Source: an uncultured Oxalobacter sp. (GTDB lineage Bacteria > Pseudomonadota > Gammaproteobacteria > Burkholderiales > Burkholderiaceae_D). Taken from it: a stretch of 64,000 nucleotides of DNA. Within the stretch, counting starts at the first letter, position 1; every line of letters begins with the position of its first letter. Both the position numbers and the translations under genes were made by a program. Under the pieces are notes generated by a model. The model had not been told where the DNA came from and searched no databases. It saw nothing but the letters and a program-made list of their open reading frames with translations. The stretch covers positions 310,001 to 374,000 of the forward strand of contig CAKQWF010000001.1 in NCBI GenBank assembly GCA_934277985.1, in the 5' to 3' direction. Shown piece after piece: positions 40,374 through 49,660 of this stretch.

Positions 40374-41501
40374 TTACAGGAAGAGTTTCTCCAGTGTACG
40401 CCGGTAAATGGCCGTCAGCGGTTCGATGTCGGCGACGAGGACGTTTTCGTCGATCTGGTGGATGCTTTCCGTCACGGGACCGAATTCGACGACTTGCGGA
40501 CAGATACGGGCGATGAAACGGCCGTCGGATGTGCCACCGGATGTGGAGAGTTCCGGCGTCAGGCCGGTTTCGGCTGCGATCGCTTCGGCAAGTGCGTCGC
40601 ACAGGGAGCCACGTGGCGTCAGGAACGGTACACCGGAGTAGTTCCAGTCCAGCCGGTAACGGAATCCGTATTTGTCCAGAATGGCGTGCACCCTTTTTTT
40701 CAGGCTTTCGACCGTGCTGGCGGTGCAGAACCGGAAGTTGAATTCGACGAACAGCTCGCCCGGGATGACGTTGTTCGCACCGGTTCCCGCATGGATGTTC
40801 GACATTTGCCAGGTGGTCGGTTCATAGTATTCGTTGCCGTTGTCCCAGACTTCGGCGGCGAGTTCGGCCAGTGCGGGGGCGGCCAGATGGATGGGGTTGG
40901 CGGTGCGTTTGGGGTAGGCGATATGGCCCTGCTTGCCGAAGACGGTCAGTTGCCCGCACAGCGAGCCGCGACGGCCGTTCTTGATCGTGTCGCCCATTTT
41001 TTTCAGGGAACTCGGTTCGCCGACGATGCAGTAATCCGGACGGATAGCGCGTTGTTCCAGTATTTTGACGACCGCATCGGTACCGTCCACGGCGATGCCT
41101 TCCTCATCGCTGGTGATGATGAAACCGATGGAACCGGCATAATTGGGATGGGACGTGATGAAGTCCCGTGCGGCGATCACCATGGCGGCGACCGATGTTT
41201 TCATGTCGGCGGCGCCTCGTCCGTACAGACGGCCGTCACGGACTGTCGGCGTGAAGGGATCGGATGTCCATTTATCGAGCGGTCCCGGCGGTACGACATC
41301 GGTATGGCCTGCGAAAACGATCAGCGGAGCGGCATCGCCATGGCGAGCCCAGAGGTTGGTGACGTTGCCGCTGACAATCGTTTCGCATGCAAATCCCAGC
41401 GGGGCCAGTACGGAGCGGATGAGGCGCTGGCAATCCTTGTCGTCCGGCGTGACGGAGGCTTGTGCGATCAGGGAACAGGCGAGGTCGAAAGTGGCGTTCA
41501 T
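40374..41501 (-). CDS. dapE: Succinyl-diaminopimelate desuccinylase
   Basis: DapE hydrolyses N-succinyl-LL-diaminopimelate in the lysine/peptidoglycan pathway. It is an M20 di-zinc enzyme: the metal-binding and catalytic segments [21 protein letters not shown] and [12 protein letters not shown], and the C-terminal [11 protein letters not shown], are intact. The 375 residues are normal. It follows dapD with a 14-bp gap. Confidence 0.96.
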   Translation of the reverse strand: MNATFDLACSLIAQASVTPDDKDCQRLIRSVLAPLGFACETIVSGNVTNLWARHGDAAPLIVFAGHTDVVPPGPLDKWTSDPFTPTVRDGRLYGRGAADMKTSVAAMVIAARDFITSHPNYAGSIGFIITSDEEGIAVDGTDAVVKILEQRAIRPDYCIVGEPSSLKKMGDTIKNGRRGSLCGQLTVFGKQGHIAYPKRTANPIHLAAPALAELAAEVWDNGNEYYEPTTWQMSNIHAGTGANNVIPGELFVEFNFRFCTASTVESLKKRVHAILDKYGFRYRLDWNYSGVPFLTPRGSLCDALAEAIAAETGLTPELSTSGGTSDGRFIARICPQVVEFGPVTESIHQIDENVLVADIEPLTAIYRRTLEKLFL

Positions 41502-41515
41502 CGTGGCATCTCTTG

Positions 41516-42361
41516 TCAGTTGTCGCGTAAAAGGTCGTTGATCGCCGTTTTGGCGCGTGTCTGTGCATCCACACGCTTGACGATGACAGCACAGTATAAA
41601 CTGTATTTGCCGCTGGGGTCGGGCAGATTGCCGGGTACGACGACGGAGCCGGACGGGACACGCCCGTAGAGGATGCGGTCGTTTTCGCGATCGTAGATGC
41701 GGGTGGACTGGCCGATGTACACGCCCATGGAAATGACGCTGTATTCCTCGACGATGACACCTTCGACGATTTCGGAGCGCGCGCCGATGAAGCAGTTGTC
41801 CTCGATGATGGTCGGATTGGCTTGCATCGGTTCGAGTACGCCGCCGATGCCCACACCGCCGGAGAGATGGACGTGTTTGCCGATTTGTGCGCAGGAGCCG
41901 ACGGTAGCCCAGGTGTCGATCATCGTACCTTCATCGACATAGGCGCCGATATTGACGAAAGACGGCATCATGACGACGTTTTTGCCGATATAGCTGCCCA
42001 GACGGGCGACGGCGGGCGGTACGACACGGAATCCGCCTCGGGCGAAGTCTTCCTGCGTGTAGTTGGCGAACTTGCTGCTGACCTTGTCATAAAAATGCAG
42101 GGCGGGCGAGCCGTCGGAGCCGACCGGCATGGCGAAATTTTCCTGAAGGCGGAAAGAAAGCAGGACGGCTTTTTTGGTCCACTGGTTGACGACCCATTCG
42201 CCGTTTTTCTTTTCGGCCACGCGTAAAAGACCGCAGTCCAGTTGCCGGATGACTTCGGCGATGGCTGCACGGAGAATGGGGGAGGCATCGGTCGCAGTGA
42301 AACTGTCGCGGTTTTCCCATGCGTCTTCGATGATCTGTTTGAGCTGTTCCTGTTGTGTCAT
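41516..42361 (-). CDS. dapD: 2,3,4,5-tetrahydropyridine-2,6-dicarboxylate N-succinyltransferase
   Basis: DapD succinylates tetrahydrodipicolinate. It has a left-handed parallel beta-helix made of hexapeptide repeats in its C-terminal half (for example [20 protein letters not shown] and [18 protein letters not shown]). The N-terminus [16 protein letters not shown] and 281-residue length match the family. It lies between dapC and dapE, which confirms use of the succinylase branch for diaminopimelate. Confidence 0.96.
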   Translation of the reverse strand: MTQQEQLKQIIEDAWENRDSFTATDASPILRAAIAEVIRQLDCGLLRVAEKKNGEWVVNQWTKKAVLLSFRLQENFAMPVGSDGSPALHFYDKVSSKFANYTQEDFARGGFRVVPPAVARLGSYIGKNVVMMPSFVNIGAYVDEGTMIDTWATVGSCAQIGKHVHLSGGVGIGGVLEPMQANPTIIEDNCFIGARSEIVEGVIVEEYSVISMGVYIGQSTRIYDRENDRILYGRVPSGSVVVPGNLPDPSGKYSLYCAVIVKRVDAQTRAKTAINDLLRDN

Positions 42362-42388
42362 GATGGTTCCTCTTTTGTTGGTATGCGG

Positions 42389-43585
42389 TCAGGGCAGTGT
42401 CCGGACGAAAGCGGCGATACGCTGTATGCCTTCCAGACATTCGGCGGGTTCGGCGACCAGCGCGATACGGATGCGGTTTCTTCCCGGATTTTCGCCATGG
42501 GCTTCGCGTGCGAGATAACTGCCCGGCAAGACGGTGACATGGCGGCTTTCGTAGAGGCGGCGGGCGAATTCCGTGTCGGAAAGGCCTGTTTTTTCATGGA
42601 CTTCTGCCCAGAGATAGAAACTGGCGTCAGGCATCGAAACGTTCAGTGCCGATTGCAGCACGGGCAGGGCCTGCCGGAATTTTGCAGTGTATTTTTCACG
42701 GTTTTCGATGACGTGTGCTTCGTCGTTCCATGCTGCGATCGAGGCGGCCTGTACCGTTTCACTCATGGCGGTACCGTGGTAGGTGCGATACAGCAGAAAT
42801 TTCCGGATGATGCTCGCGTCGCCGGCGACGAAGCCGGAGCGCAGGCCGGGAACATTGGAGCGTTTGGACAGCGACGAGAGCATGATCAGGCGGGGATAGC
42901 CGTCGCGTCCAAGCCGGTGCGCCGCTTCCAGTCCGCCCAGCGGCGGGGTGTCGAAATAGATTTCCGAATAGCATTCGTCGGATGCGATCACGAATCCGTA
43001 ACGGTCGGACAGTTCGAAGAGTTTTTTCCATTGCGCCAGGGTCATGACGGCGCCAGTCGGGTTGGCGGGCGAACAGGTGTACAGCAGTTTCGTTTTCGCC
43101 CAGATATGTTCCGGTACGCTGTCGTAGTCGCAGGCGAAGTTCATCGCCGGATCGGCATTGACGAAATACGGTGTCGCGCCGCCGAGCAGGGCCGCGCCTT
43201 CGTAGATCTGGTAAAACGGATTGGGGCAGACCACGATGCCATGTTCTGACGGATCGAGTACGGTTTGCGCCAGTGCGAACAGGGCTTCGCGCGAGCCCAG
43301 TGTCGGCAGGATGGTGGCCGGGTCGGGTGCGACGATGCCGTAGCGGTTTGCCAGCCAGCGTGCGATCGTTTCACGGAGTGCGAGCGTGCCGACGGTCGCC
43401 GGATAGCGCGAAAGTCCTTCGGGATGGTCGGCCAGCGTCTGCCGGATGAAGGCCGGTGCGGGATGCCGCGGTTCGCCGATGCCCAGATTGATAGGGTTAT
43501 ATGCCGGATCGGGCGTTACACCGGAAAACAGTTTGCGCAGTTTTTCGAATGGATAGGATTGCAGTCGGTCGAGTAACGGATTCAT
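42389..43585 (-). CDS. dapC: Succinyldiaminopimelate transaminase
   Basis: DapC is a PLP aminotransferase that makes N-succinyl-LL-diaminopimelate. The PLP site SSLSKRSNVPGLRSGF contains the Schiff-base lysine, and NPFYQIYEGAALLGG and SDECYSEIYFD are fold-type I landmarks. I chose ATG at 43585 (MNPLLDRLQSYPFEKLRKL), giving 398 residues; the open frame upstream is untranslated-looking. It is first in the operon dapC-dapD-dapE-prmB-ABC-F. Confidence 0.92.
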   Translation of the reverse strand: MNPLLDRLQSYPFEKLRKLFSGVTPDPAYNPINLGIGEPRHPAPAFIRQTLADHPEGLSRYPATVGTLALRETIARWLANRYGIVAPDPATILPTLGSREALFALAQTVLDPSEHGIVVCPNPFYQIYEGAALLGGATPYFVNADPAMNFACDYDSVPEHIWAKTKLLYTCSPANPTGAVMTLAQWKKLFELSDRYGFVIASDECYSEIYFDTPPLGGLEAAHRLGRDGYPRLIMLSSLSKRSNVPGLRSGFVAGDASIIRKFLLYRTYHGTAMSETVQAASIAAWNDEAHVIENREKYTAKFRQALPVLQSALNVSMPDASFYLWAEVHEKTGLSDTEFARRLYESRHVTVLPGSYLAREAHGENPGRNRIRIALVAEPAECLEGIQRIAAFVRTLP

Positions 43586-43888
43586 AAGTCGGTCTCGCGG
43601 ATAGTGCCTGAAATCATAAGTTTCCTGCCGGAAATGATAATCGCTTTTTCGGAATCGATGGCAAGCGGTTGTTTCCGGTCGATACACCGAATGCATGCAT
43701 AATCCGTGCCAATACGATGCAGTATGGCACGAAAACGGTGCAGGAATGAAACATCAGGGAAACGGGTAGGCTGTTGCGCTGTTTTGTCACAGGCCGGTCA
43801 TGCCGTTTGCCTAATATGAAACAGCAGGACGGGTATCCGGAAAACGGTTTTCCGGACAGGTCAAAGACAGCCATGAAAGGAAACAGGG
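43586..43888. other. Upstream region of the dap operon, no gene seen
   Basis: The 303 bases hold no supported gene. A stem of 9 bp with one bulged base (43706-43730, GTGCC...GGCAC arms) could be an operator or a leader hairpin for the leftward dap operon. No clear promoter boxes were found. Confidence 0.45.
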
Positions 43889-44044
43889 ATGGATGTGAAA
43901 ATCAACCGCAAGAAAATCCGCAATGCCGTCGCACCGGTCGCATCGTGCAGCCGGAATCAGGCGATCCGGATCGGTTCCGTGTTTGGCGGACAACGGCAAA
44001 AGCCGGCGGGACATCTTGCGGTAGTGCGTGAACGGATCGTGTGA
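43889..44044 (+). CDS. Possible 51-residue basic peptide
   Basis: An ATG at 43889 (MDVKINRKKIRNAVAPVASC), seven bases after AGGA, opens a 51-codon frame ending at TGA 44042-44044. The product is very basic, with no membrane segment and no recognisable domain. Its start and ribosome site are better than average for noise, and it heads the row of small genes to its right. There is no further evidence that it is translated. Confidence 0.3.
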   Translation: MDVKINRKKIRNAVAPVASCSRNQAIRIGSVFGGQRQKPAGHLAVVRERIV

Positions 44045-44133
44045 TTTTTTTCAATACGGTTGTATGACGCGGCATCACAATCGTGCGGGATGGCGGCCCG
44101 TCAGGGCCGTCTGCAAGAATGAAAGGAACGGAA

Positions 44134-44427
44134 ATGGATGATGCGATGAAAAACCGGTTGGTGCGACGGGCCGTGCTGGCGGCGAGTATTCCGGCCTGTC
44201 TGGCTGCTGTTGCGCTTTACCGTGTTCCGGTGCATGAATTTCTGGCGTATTTGCGCATGCCGGGCGATACGGCAAGTGAAAGCCCCCTGGAACCGCTGGT
44301 GCTGAAACATGCAGGCATATTCGCCGACGGTGGTTTGCATCCCGGCGAAAAAACGGGCAAGAAGATCATGCACCGGCACAAGGCAAGCGTATCGGCCGCA
44401 AACGCATCTGTGAAATCCGGTATATAA
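44134..44427 (+). CDS. Small protein with lipobox-like motif, unknown function
   Basis: The function is unknown. ATG at 44134 (MDDAMKNRLVRRAVLAASIP) follows AAAGGAAC and gives 97 residues. A basic N-region leads into a hydrophobic run containing S-I-P-A-C, then LAAVALYR, so it may be a lipoprotein signal or a membrane anchor. The rest is charged, with a Lys/His-rich tail (GEKTGKKIMHRHK). The next gene shares the S-[IL]-P-A-C-[LM]-x-A pattern. A stem-loop at 44091-44110 precedes it. Confidence 0.55.
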   Translation: MDDAMKNRLVRRAVLAASIPACLAAVALYRVPVHEFLAYLRMPGDTASESPLEPLVLKHAGIFADGGLHPGEKTGKKIMHRHKASVSAANASVKSGI

Positions 44428-44508
44428 TCGGCGCGACTTGGCCTGGCGTTGTCCACAAGACGATGCAGGGCCGGATGTGATGGATGTTTTACGGAAGGAT
44501 TCGATCAT

Positions 44509-44826
44509 ATGCATGTTATCTCTCATAAAATCCACCAGTTCATGTTGCTGGGCAGTTTGCCGGCATGTATGGTGGCGATGGTGTTGTTCCACGACCCGTC
44601 GAGCGATCAGCCCACACATGATATGCCGGGGGGGCGCCAACCGTTTCATCAACCGCAGTCGTGCGATCAGCATGCCGTTGCCGGTGACCGAACGCGGCAG
44701 CCGTTATACGGGACGGCGTATCCGGAAATCCGTTGTCAGATAAGCGACGTTTTCAGCGACATCACGACAGGTGTGTCTTCCGCACAAGATGTTTGCCCGT
44801 GTGCAGGATTCATTGACTTTTCGTAA
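44509..44826 (+). CDS. Small protein sharing the SxPAC motif, unknown function
   Basis: The function is unknown. ATG at 44509 (MHVISHKIHQFMLLGSLPAC) lies 8 bases after GGAAGGA and gives 105 residues. The hydrophobic run LLGSLPACMVAMVLF resembles that of the preceding gene. The rest is polar, His- and Gln-containing (HDMPGGRQPFHQPQSCDQH), with five further cysteines or so near the C-terminus and middle, which would suit an oxidising periplasm. Both small genes could be one operon with the binding protein to the right. Confidence 0.5.
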   Translation: MHVISHKIHQFMLLGSLPACMVAMVLFHDPSSDQPTHDMPGGRQPFHQPQSCDQHAVAGDRTRQPLYGTAYPEIRCQISDVFSDITTGVSSAQDVCPCAGFIDFS

Positions 44827-44868
44827 AATAAAACAAAATTCCTGAAGCGTTTTTATGACGGAGGGTTT

Positions 44869-45633
44869 ATGAAGAAATGGGCTTTCGCTTTATTGTTTTT
44901 CGTTACCGGTGCGATGGCGGCACCGGTTGTGCATGTTTATGGTCCGGGTGGTCCGGCGCCGGCCATGAAGGCCGCCGCTGCGGAATACGGAAAGAAGAAC
45001 GGTGTGCAGGTGGTCGTTCAGGCCGGGCCGACGCCGAAATGGGAAAACGGCGCAAGACAGAATGCGGATATGATTTATTCCGGTTCCGAGGCCATGATGT
45101 CGGATTTCTGCAAGTTGTTCGGTGAACAGATCGTGCCGGAAACGGTGATGCCGGTTTATCTGCGTCCGGCGGCCATTCTGGTGCGTCAGGGCAATCCACG
45201 GAATATTCAGGGTCTGGCGGATCTGGCCGGCAAGAAGGTGAAGATTCTGGTGACACACGGAGCCGGTCAGGTCGGTATGTGGGAAGATATTGCGGGACGT
45301 CTGGGCAATATCGCCACGGTCAGGGCCGTTCGTGAAAATATCGGTTTTTTCGCGCCCAATACCGGAGCCGCCAGACAGACATGGCTGGATGACCGCAGTT
45401 TCGATGCCTGGCTGGTATTCAATATCTGGGGAATCAGTAATCCCGGTGACGGTGAGATCGTACCGGTGGAACCGGAATATCGCGTCTATCGGCCGATGGA
45501 TATCGCGTTGACGCGCGAAGGACAGAAAAACGACGCTGCGGCAGGTTTTTACCGTTTCATCACATCGGAAGAGGGCCGCGCGATTTTCGAAAAATACGGC
45601 TGGCTGGAGAATGCCGCAACGAACCGGCGGTAA
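44869..45633 (+). CDS. Orphan periplasmic substrate-binding protein
   Basis: This is an exported binding protein of the SBP_bac_11/ModA-like type. A signal peptide MKKWAFALLFFVTGAMA (cleavage before APVVHVYGPGGP) is followed by the two-lobe fold: ENGARQNADMIYSGSEAMM, PVYLRPAAILVRQGNPRNI, KKVKILVTHGAGQVGMWED and FYRFITSEEGRAIFEKYGW are typical of molybdate/sulfate/phosphate-type oxyanion binders. The 254 residues fit. No permease or ATPase gene lies nearby, so its partner is elsewhere or it serves as a sensor; the ligand is not determined. Confidence 0.85.
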   Translation: MKKWAFALLFFVTGAMAAPVVHVYGPGGPAPAMKAAAAEYGKKNGVQVVVQAGPTPKWENGARQNADMIYSGSEAMMSDFCKLFGEQIVPETVMPVYLRPAAILVRQGNPRNIQGLADLAGKKVKILVTHGAGQVGMWEDIAGRLGNIATVRAVRENIGFFAPNTGAARQTWLDDRSFDAWLVFNIWGISNPGDGEIVPVEPEYRVYRPMDIALTREGQKNDAAAGFYRFITSEEGRAIFEKYGWLENAATNRR

Positions 45634-45651
45634 GACAGGTGTGACGGTCGC

Positions 45652-45682
45652 AAAAAAAGACGGGGAACCCCCCGTCTTTTTT
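45652..45682. terminator. Bidirectional terminator
   Basis: A stem formed by the AAAAAAGACGGGG arm and its complement (loop AACC at 45666-45669) has an A run on the left and a T run on the right. It lies between the convergent binding-protein gene and the decarboxylase gene and can end both. Confidence 0.9.
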
Positions 45683-45702
45683 GTTCGGTTGCCGTTTTCA
45701 GG

Positions 45703-47967
45703 TCAGACACATTCCTTTTTGACGCAATCGACGAAATATTCCCATTTGCCGTTGCTGTTTTGCTGGCGGATCAGTCCGTGAACGTCGGTTTCGAAACCCG
45801 GGAAGCGGTCGTTGAAATCGCGTGCGAATTTCAGATAATCGACGATCGTCCGGTTGAACCGTTCACCCGGAATCAGCAGCGGAATACCCGGCGGATAGGG
45901 GGTGAGCAGGATGGCGGTGACACGGCCTTCGAGTTCGTCGATCGGTACCCGTTCGATTTCGCGGTGCGCCATCTTGGCGTAGGCGTCCGACGGTTTCATG
46001 GCCGGTACCATGTTCGACAGATACATGTCGGTGGTCAGGTGGGCCACGTCGTTTTCACGGTAGAAATCGTGGATTTTCTGGCAGAGATCGCGCAGGCCGA
46101 ATTGTTCGTAACGCGGATGTGCAGCGGAAAATTCCGGCAGGATACGCCAGATCGGCTGGTTCTTGTCGTAGTCGTCCTTGAATTGCTGGAGCGCGGTGAC
46201 CAGTGTGTTCCAGCGGCCCTTGGTGATGCCGATGGTGAACATGATGAAGAAGCTGTACAGGCCGCATTTTTCGACGATGATGCCGTTTTCCGCCAGATAC
46301 ATCTTGACGATGGAAGCGGGGATGCCGGTCGCCTCGAATTCACCCGCCAGAGACAGTCCGGGCGTGATGACGGTGGCCTTGATCGGGTCGAGCATGTTGA
46401 ATCCCGGCGCGATGTCGCCGAAGCCGTGCCAGTTGTCCTCGGCCTTGAGGATCCAGTCTTCGCGCTGGCCGATGCCGTTCTCGGCGAAATCTTCCGGTCC
46501 CCAGACTTCGAACCACCAGTCTTTGCCCCATTCCTTTTCGATCTTTTTCATGGCGCGTCGGAAGTCCAGCGCCTCGAGGATGGATTCCTCGACCAGTGCG
46601 GTTCCGCACGGCGGTTCCATCATGGCGGCCGCCACATCGCAGGATGCGATGATCGCGTATTGCGGCGAAGTGGACGTGTGCATCAAAAAGGATTCGTTGA
46701 AGATGTTCTGGTCGAGTTTGACCTCTTCGGATTCCTTGACGAGAATCTGGGACGCCTGCGACAGACCGGCCAGCAGTTTGTGCGTGGACTGGGTCGAGAA
46801 GATCACGGATTTGCGTGCACGCGGAGTATATGGCCCGATGGCGTGCATGTCGCGATAGAAATCGTGGAACGCGGCGTGCGGCAGCCAGGCTTCATCGAAA
46901 TGCAGGGTGTCGATTTCCCCGTCGAGCATGGTCTTGATCGTTTCGACGTTATAGATGATGCCGTCGTAGGTCGATTGCGTGATCGTGAGGATACGCGGTT
47001 TCTTGTTGACGGCATCGCGTGCGAACGGGTTGGCCTCGATTTTCTTTTTGATGTTTTCCGGTCTGAATTCGTCTTTCGGAATCGGGCCGATGATGCCGTA
47101 ATGGTTGCGTGTCGGCATCAGGAAAACCGGAATGGCGCCGGTCATGATGATGGCATGCAGAATCGATTTGTGGCAGTTTCGGTCCACGACGACGATGTCG
47201 CCGCTGGCGATGGTGGAATGCCAGACGATCTTGTTGGACGTGGACGTGCCGTTCGTGACGAAGTAGCAATGGTCGGCGTTGAAAATGCGGGCGGCATTGC
47301 GTTCGCTTTGCGCGACGGGGCCGGTATGGTCCAGCAGCTGGCCCAGTTCCTCGACGGCATTGCAGACGTCGGCACGCAGCATGTTTTCACCGAAAAACTG
47401 GTGGAACATCTGGCCGATCGGCGATTTCAGAAAAGCCACACCGCCGGAGTGTCCGGGGCAGTGCCAGGAGTAGGAACCGTCTTGCGCGTAGTGCATCAGG
47501 GCGCGGAAGAACGGCGGAGCCAGTCCGTCAAGGTAGGTTTTCGCTTCTCGGATGATGTGTCGTGCGACGAATTCCGGCGTGTCCTCGAACATGTGGATGA
47601 AGCCGTGCAGTTCGCGCAGCAGATCGTTCGGAATATGTCGGGATGTGCGGGTTTCGCCGTACAGGTAAATCGGAATGTCGGCGTTTTTGCTGCGGATTTC
47701 GGTGACGAAAGAACGCAAGGGTTTGAGCGCCTGGTCGATTTCCTCACGGGTGCCGCTGCCGAATTCCTCGTCGTCGATGGAAAGCACGAATGCCGATGCA
47801 CGCGACTGTTGTTGCGCGAATTGCGACAGGTCGCCATAACTGGTGACACCCAGCACTTCCATGCCTTCGTCTTCCATGGCCTTGGCAAGGGCACGGATAC
47901 CCAGTCCGGAAGAATTTTCGGAACGGTAGTCTTCGTCGATGATGACGATAGGAAAGCGAAATTTCAT
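45703..47967 (-). CDS. Orn/Lys/Arg decarboxylase (biodegradative type)
   Basis: This PLP-dependent amino-acid decarboxylase consumes a cytoplasmic proton and releases CO2 and a polyamine. An N-terminal wing domain (residues 1-130, VIIDEDYRSENSSGLGIRAL) precedes the catalytic domain with TNGTSTSNKIVWH, HFDEAWLPHAAFHDFYRD and the Schiff-base Lys397 in STHKLLAGLSQ. The C-terminal domain has TPYPPGIPLLIPGERF. ATG at 47967 lies behind GGAG and gives 754 residues. Whether arginine, lysine or ornithine is the substrate is not resolved. No antiporter gene is adjacent. Confidence 0.92.
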   Translation of the reverse strand: MKFRFPIVIIDEDYRSENSSGLGIRALAKAMEDEGMEVLGVTSYGDLSQFAQQQSRASAFVLSIDDEEFGSGTREEIDQALKPLRSFVTEIRSKNADIPIYLYGETRTSRHIPNDLLRELHGFIHMFEDTPEFVARHIIREAKTYLDGLAPPFFRALMHYAQDGSYSWHCPGHSGGVAFLKSPIGQMFHQFFGENMLRADVCNAVEELGQLLDHTGPVAQSERNAARIFNADHCYFVTNGTSTSNKIVWHSTIASGDIVVVDRNCHKSILHAIIMTGAIPVFLMPTRNHYGIIGPIPKDEFRPENIKKKIEANPFARDAVNKKPRILTITQSTYDGIIYNVETIKTMLDGEIDTLHFDEAWLPHAAFHDFYRDMHAIGPYTPRARKSVIFSTQSTHKLLAGLSQASQILVKESEEVKLDQNIFNESFLMHTSTSPQYAIIASCDVAAAMMEPPCGTALVEESILEALDFRRAMKKIEKEWGKDWWFEVWGPEDFAENGIGQREDWILKAEDNWHGFGDIAPGFNMLDPIKATVITPGLSLAGEFEATGIPASIVKMYLAENGIIVEKCGLYSFFIMFTIGITKGRWNTLVTALQQFKDDYDKNQPIWRILPEFSAAHPRYEQFGLRDLCQKIHDFYRENDVAHLTTDMYLSNMVPAMKPSDAYAKMAHREIERVPIDELEGRVTAILLTPYPPGIPLLIPGERFNRTIVDYLKFARDFNDRFPGFETDVHGLIRQQNSNGKWEYFVDCVKKECV

Positions 47968-48246
47968 CGCGATCTCCAAGTGTGTACGGTAGGGAAAAGG
48001 CAGCTGCTATCCTGTTGTTATGACACGGTTTTCAGAATATTCGGACATGCCGGAAATTGTGACCGGAATTATACGTGATCTGCGCTGTTTTGCATTTCCG
48101 ATCGGCTTTCGGCAGGCATTATGAAACCGTAAAACAACAGTTCGGTGACCTGGCGGGAATTTTTCGCGTCGCAAACGGCGATGCGGGGTGGATGTTTTTG
48201 CCGGATGGCATGCCGCAAGGGACGGCGAACCATCCGGCGAATGAAA

Positions 48247-49362
48247 TCAGAAAGTGTGTGTCATGCCAAGCTGGATGCCGGTGACGTGTTCTTCATCGTA
48301 GCCGCTGCCGTTAAAGAAAGCGGAAATGGCGCCGTTTTCATAGTCGGTATAGGCCACCATACCGTAAAGCGAAGTCCGTTTGGAAAGATCGTAGGTGTAA
48401 CCGAGTGCATATTTTTTCAGGTCTGCCGAACTGTTGCTGTCCCAGTAGGTACCGCCGTCGGCCGCACTCATGCCGTGTACGTCCTTGACCTTGACGTAGT
48501 TGAAGGCGGCCTTGAACGTGCCGGGGCCGACCTTGTAGTTCAGGCCGAGAATCCAGTTGTCCATTTTGGAGGCCACGCCGTTGATGAGCGTGGATTCCGC
48601 CACACCGCTGTTTTCGGAAAGCGAGCGTTCGGCGTTGTACCAGCCCCTGTCGTGCGTTTTTTCATAGGCCAGCGAAATTCTGAGGTCGCCCCAGGTATAG
48701 GCGCCGCCCAGATTCCAGACGAAAGATCGGTTGGAATCGGCCAGCCGGCTCCAGTTGCCGAGCAGGGCGACGACACCGTTGTCGTACAGAACGGAACCGG
48801 CATAGCCGTCGTTGTCGGCGCCTGCCAGCGCAAAGGCACTGTTATCGTTGCCTTTTGTGTTTTTGCCCAGACTGTATGTCGCACCGATCTGGAATCCGGA
48901 CAGGTTGGGACTGTCGTAGCGCAGCGTATTGTCGATCTGTGATGAACGCTGGGTGGACAGGGTCATGCTGGCGATACTGTCCTGGTTGAACGGGTCGAAG
49001 GTACGCAGGGTTTCTGTCGGCAATTCGTCCACACGACCGATACGGAATGTTCCGAATGGGGTGCCGATGCCGACGTTGGCGCCGCCGTACCAGTCGACGT
49101 CAGGGTTGCCGCCATAGACCGTTCCGTCGTTGAGATTGAGCCGGTGTTCCAGCTGGAACATGGCTTTGTAACCTCCGCCAAGATCTTCCGTACCCATAAA
49201 GCCGAGACTGCTTTCGTAATTGTGCGTCATGTAGGTATCTTTGCCGGTCTGTCTGGCAATACCGGTATCGACGACGCCGTAAATGGTCAGGTGCGATTGT
49301 GCCATGGTGGATGTCGTGGCCGACAGGGCGGCCAGAAGCAATGCAAGTGAGGTTTTTTTCAT
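48247..49362 (-). CDS. Gram-negative porin (trimeric, Porin_4 type), copy 1
   Basis: This is an outer-membrane diffusion channel of 371 residues. A signal peptide (MKKTSLALLLAALSATTSTMA) is followed by SHLTIYGVVDTGIARQTGKD, the first strand. The signature region is FMGTEDLGGGYKAMFQLEHRLN. Loop 3 lies around RTFDPFNQDSIASMTL, and GYTYDLSKRTSLYGMVAY precedes the C-terminal beta-signal that ends in HTF. The start is fixed by GGAG upstream of ATG 49362. It is the most divergent of three tandem full-length porins. Confidence 0.94.
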   Translation of the reverse strand: MKKTSLALLLAALSATTSTMAQSHLTIYGVVDTGIARQTGKDTYMTHNYESSLGFMGTEDLGGGYKAMFQLEHRLNLNDGTVYGGNPDVDWYGGANVGIGTPFGTFRIGRVDELPTETLRTFDPFNQDSIASMTLSTQRSSQIDNTLRYDSPNLSGFQIGATYSLGKNTKGNDNSAFALAGADNDGYAGSVLYDNGVVALLGNWSRLADSNRSFVWNLGGAYTWGDLRISLAYEKTHDRGWYNAERSLSENSGVAESTLINGVASKMDNWILGLNYKVGPGTFKAAFNYVKVKDVHGMSAADGGTYWDSNSSADLKKYALGYTYDLSKRTSLYGMVAYTDYENGAISAFFNGSGYDEEHVTGIQLGMTHTF

Positions 49363-49417
49363 GGTTTCTCCGGATGGTGTGAAAGTCGGGCGGCAGTGCA
49401 TGGGGCGATTACAGCGT

Positions 49418-49447
49418 ATATCACTTTTTGTCTGTCATGATCGTCAA
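49418..49447 (-). promoter_or_regulatory. Candidate promoter of porin copy 1
   Basis: On the minus strand TTGACG (49442-49447) and TGATAT (49418-49423) are 18 bp apart, about 55 bp upstream of the start codon. The match is by consensus only. Confidence 0.35.
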
Positions 49448-49660
49448 TCAAGGGATGTGCCGGTTTGAGAAAATACCAACTGGAGAATATTTGCGGGAAG
49501 GGATGTTGTTTTTATGCGTCGCTGCCGTGTATCGGTATCATGGCGGCAAGGACGCATGGGGAGATGAACGGGCTTTGCCTGTCGGCCGTGCCATATCCGC
49601 TGCGGTGGACGATGTCCGGAAAAAACAGGTTTTCGGCGCCGTTCATGCCGTGATGGCCGG

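Noticed and set aside
45760..48078. A 772-codon plus-strand frame opposite the decarboxylase
   Set aside because: It is a shadow of the decarboxylase codon pattern, without a ribosome site or any recognisable motif.
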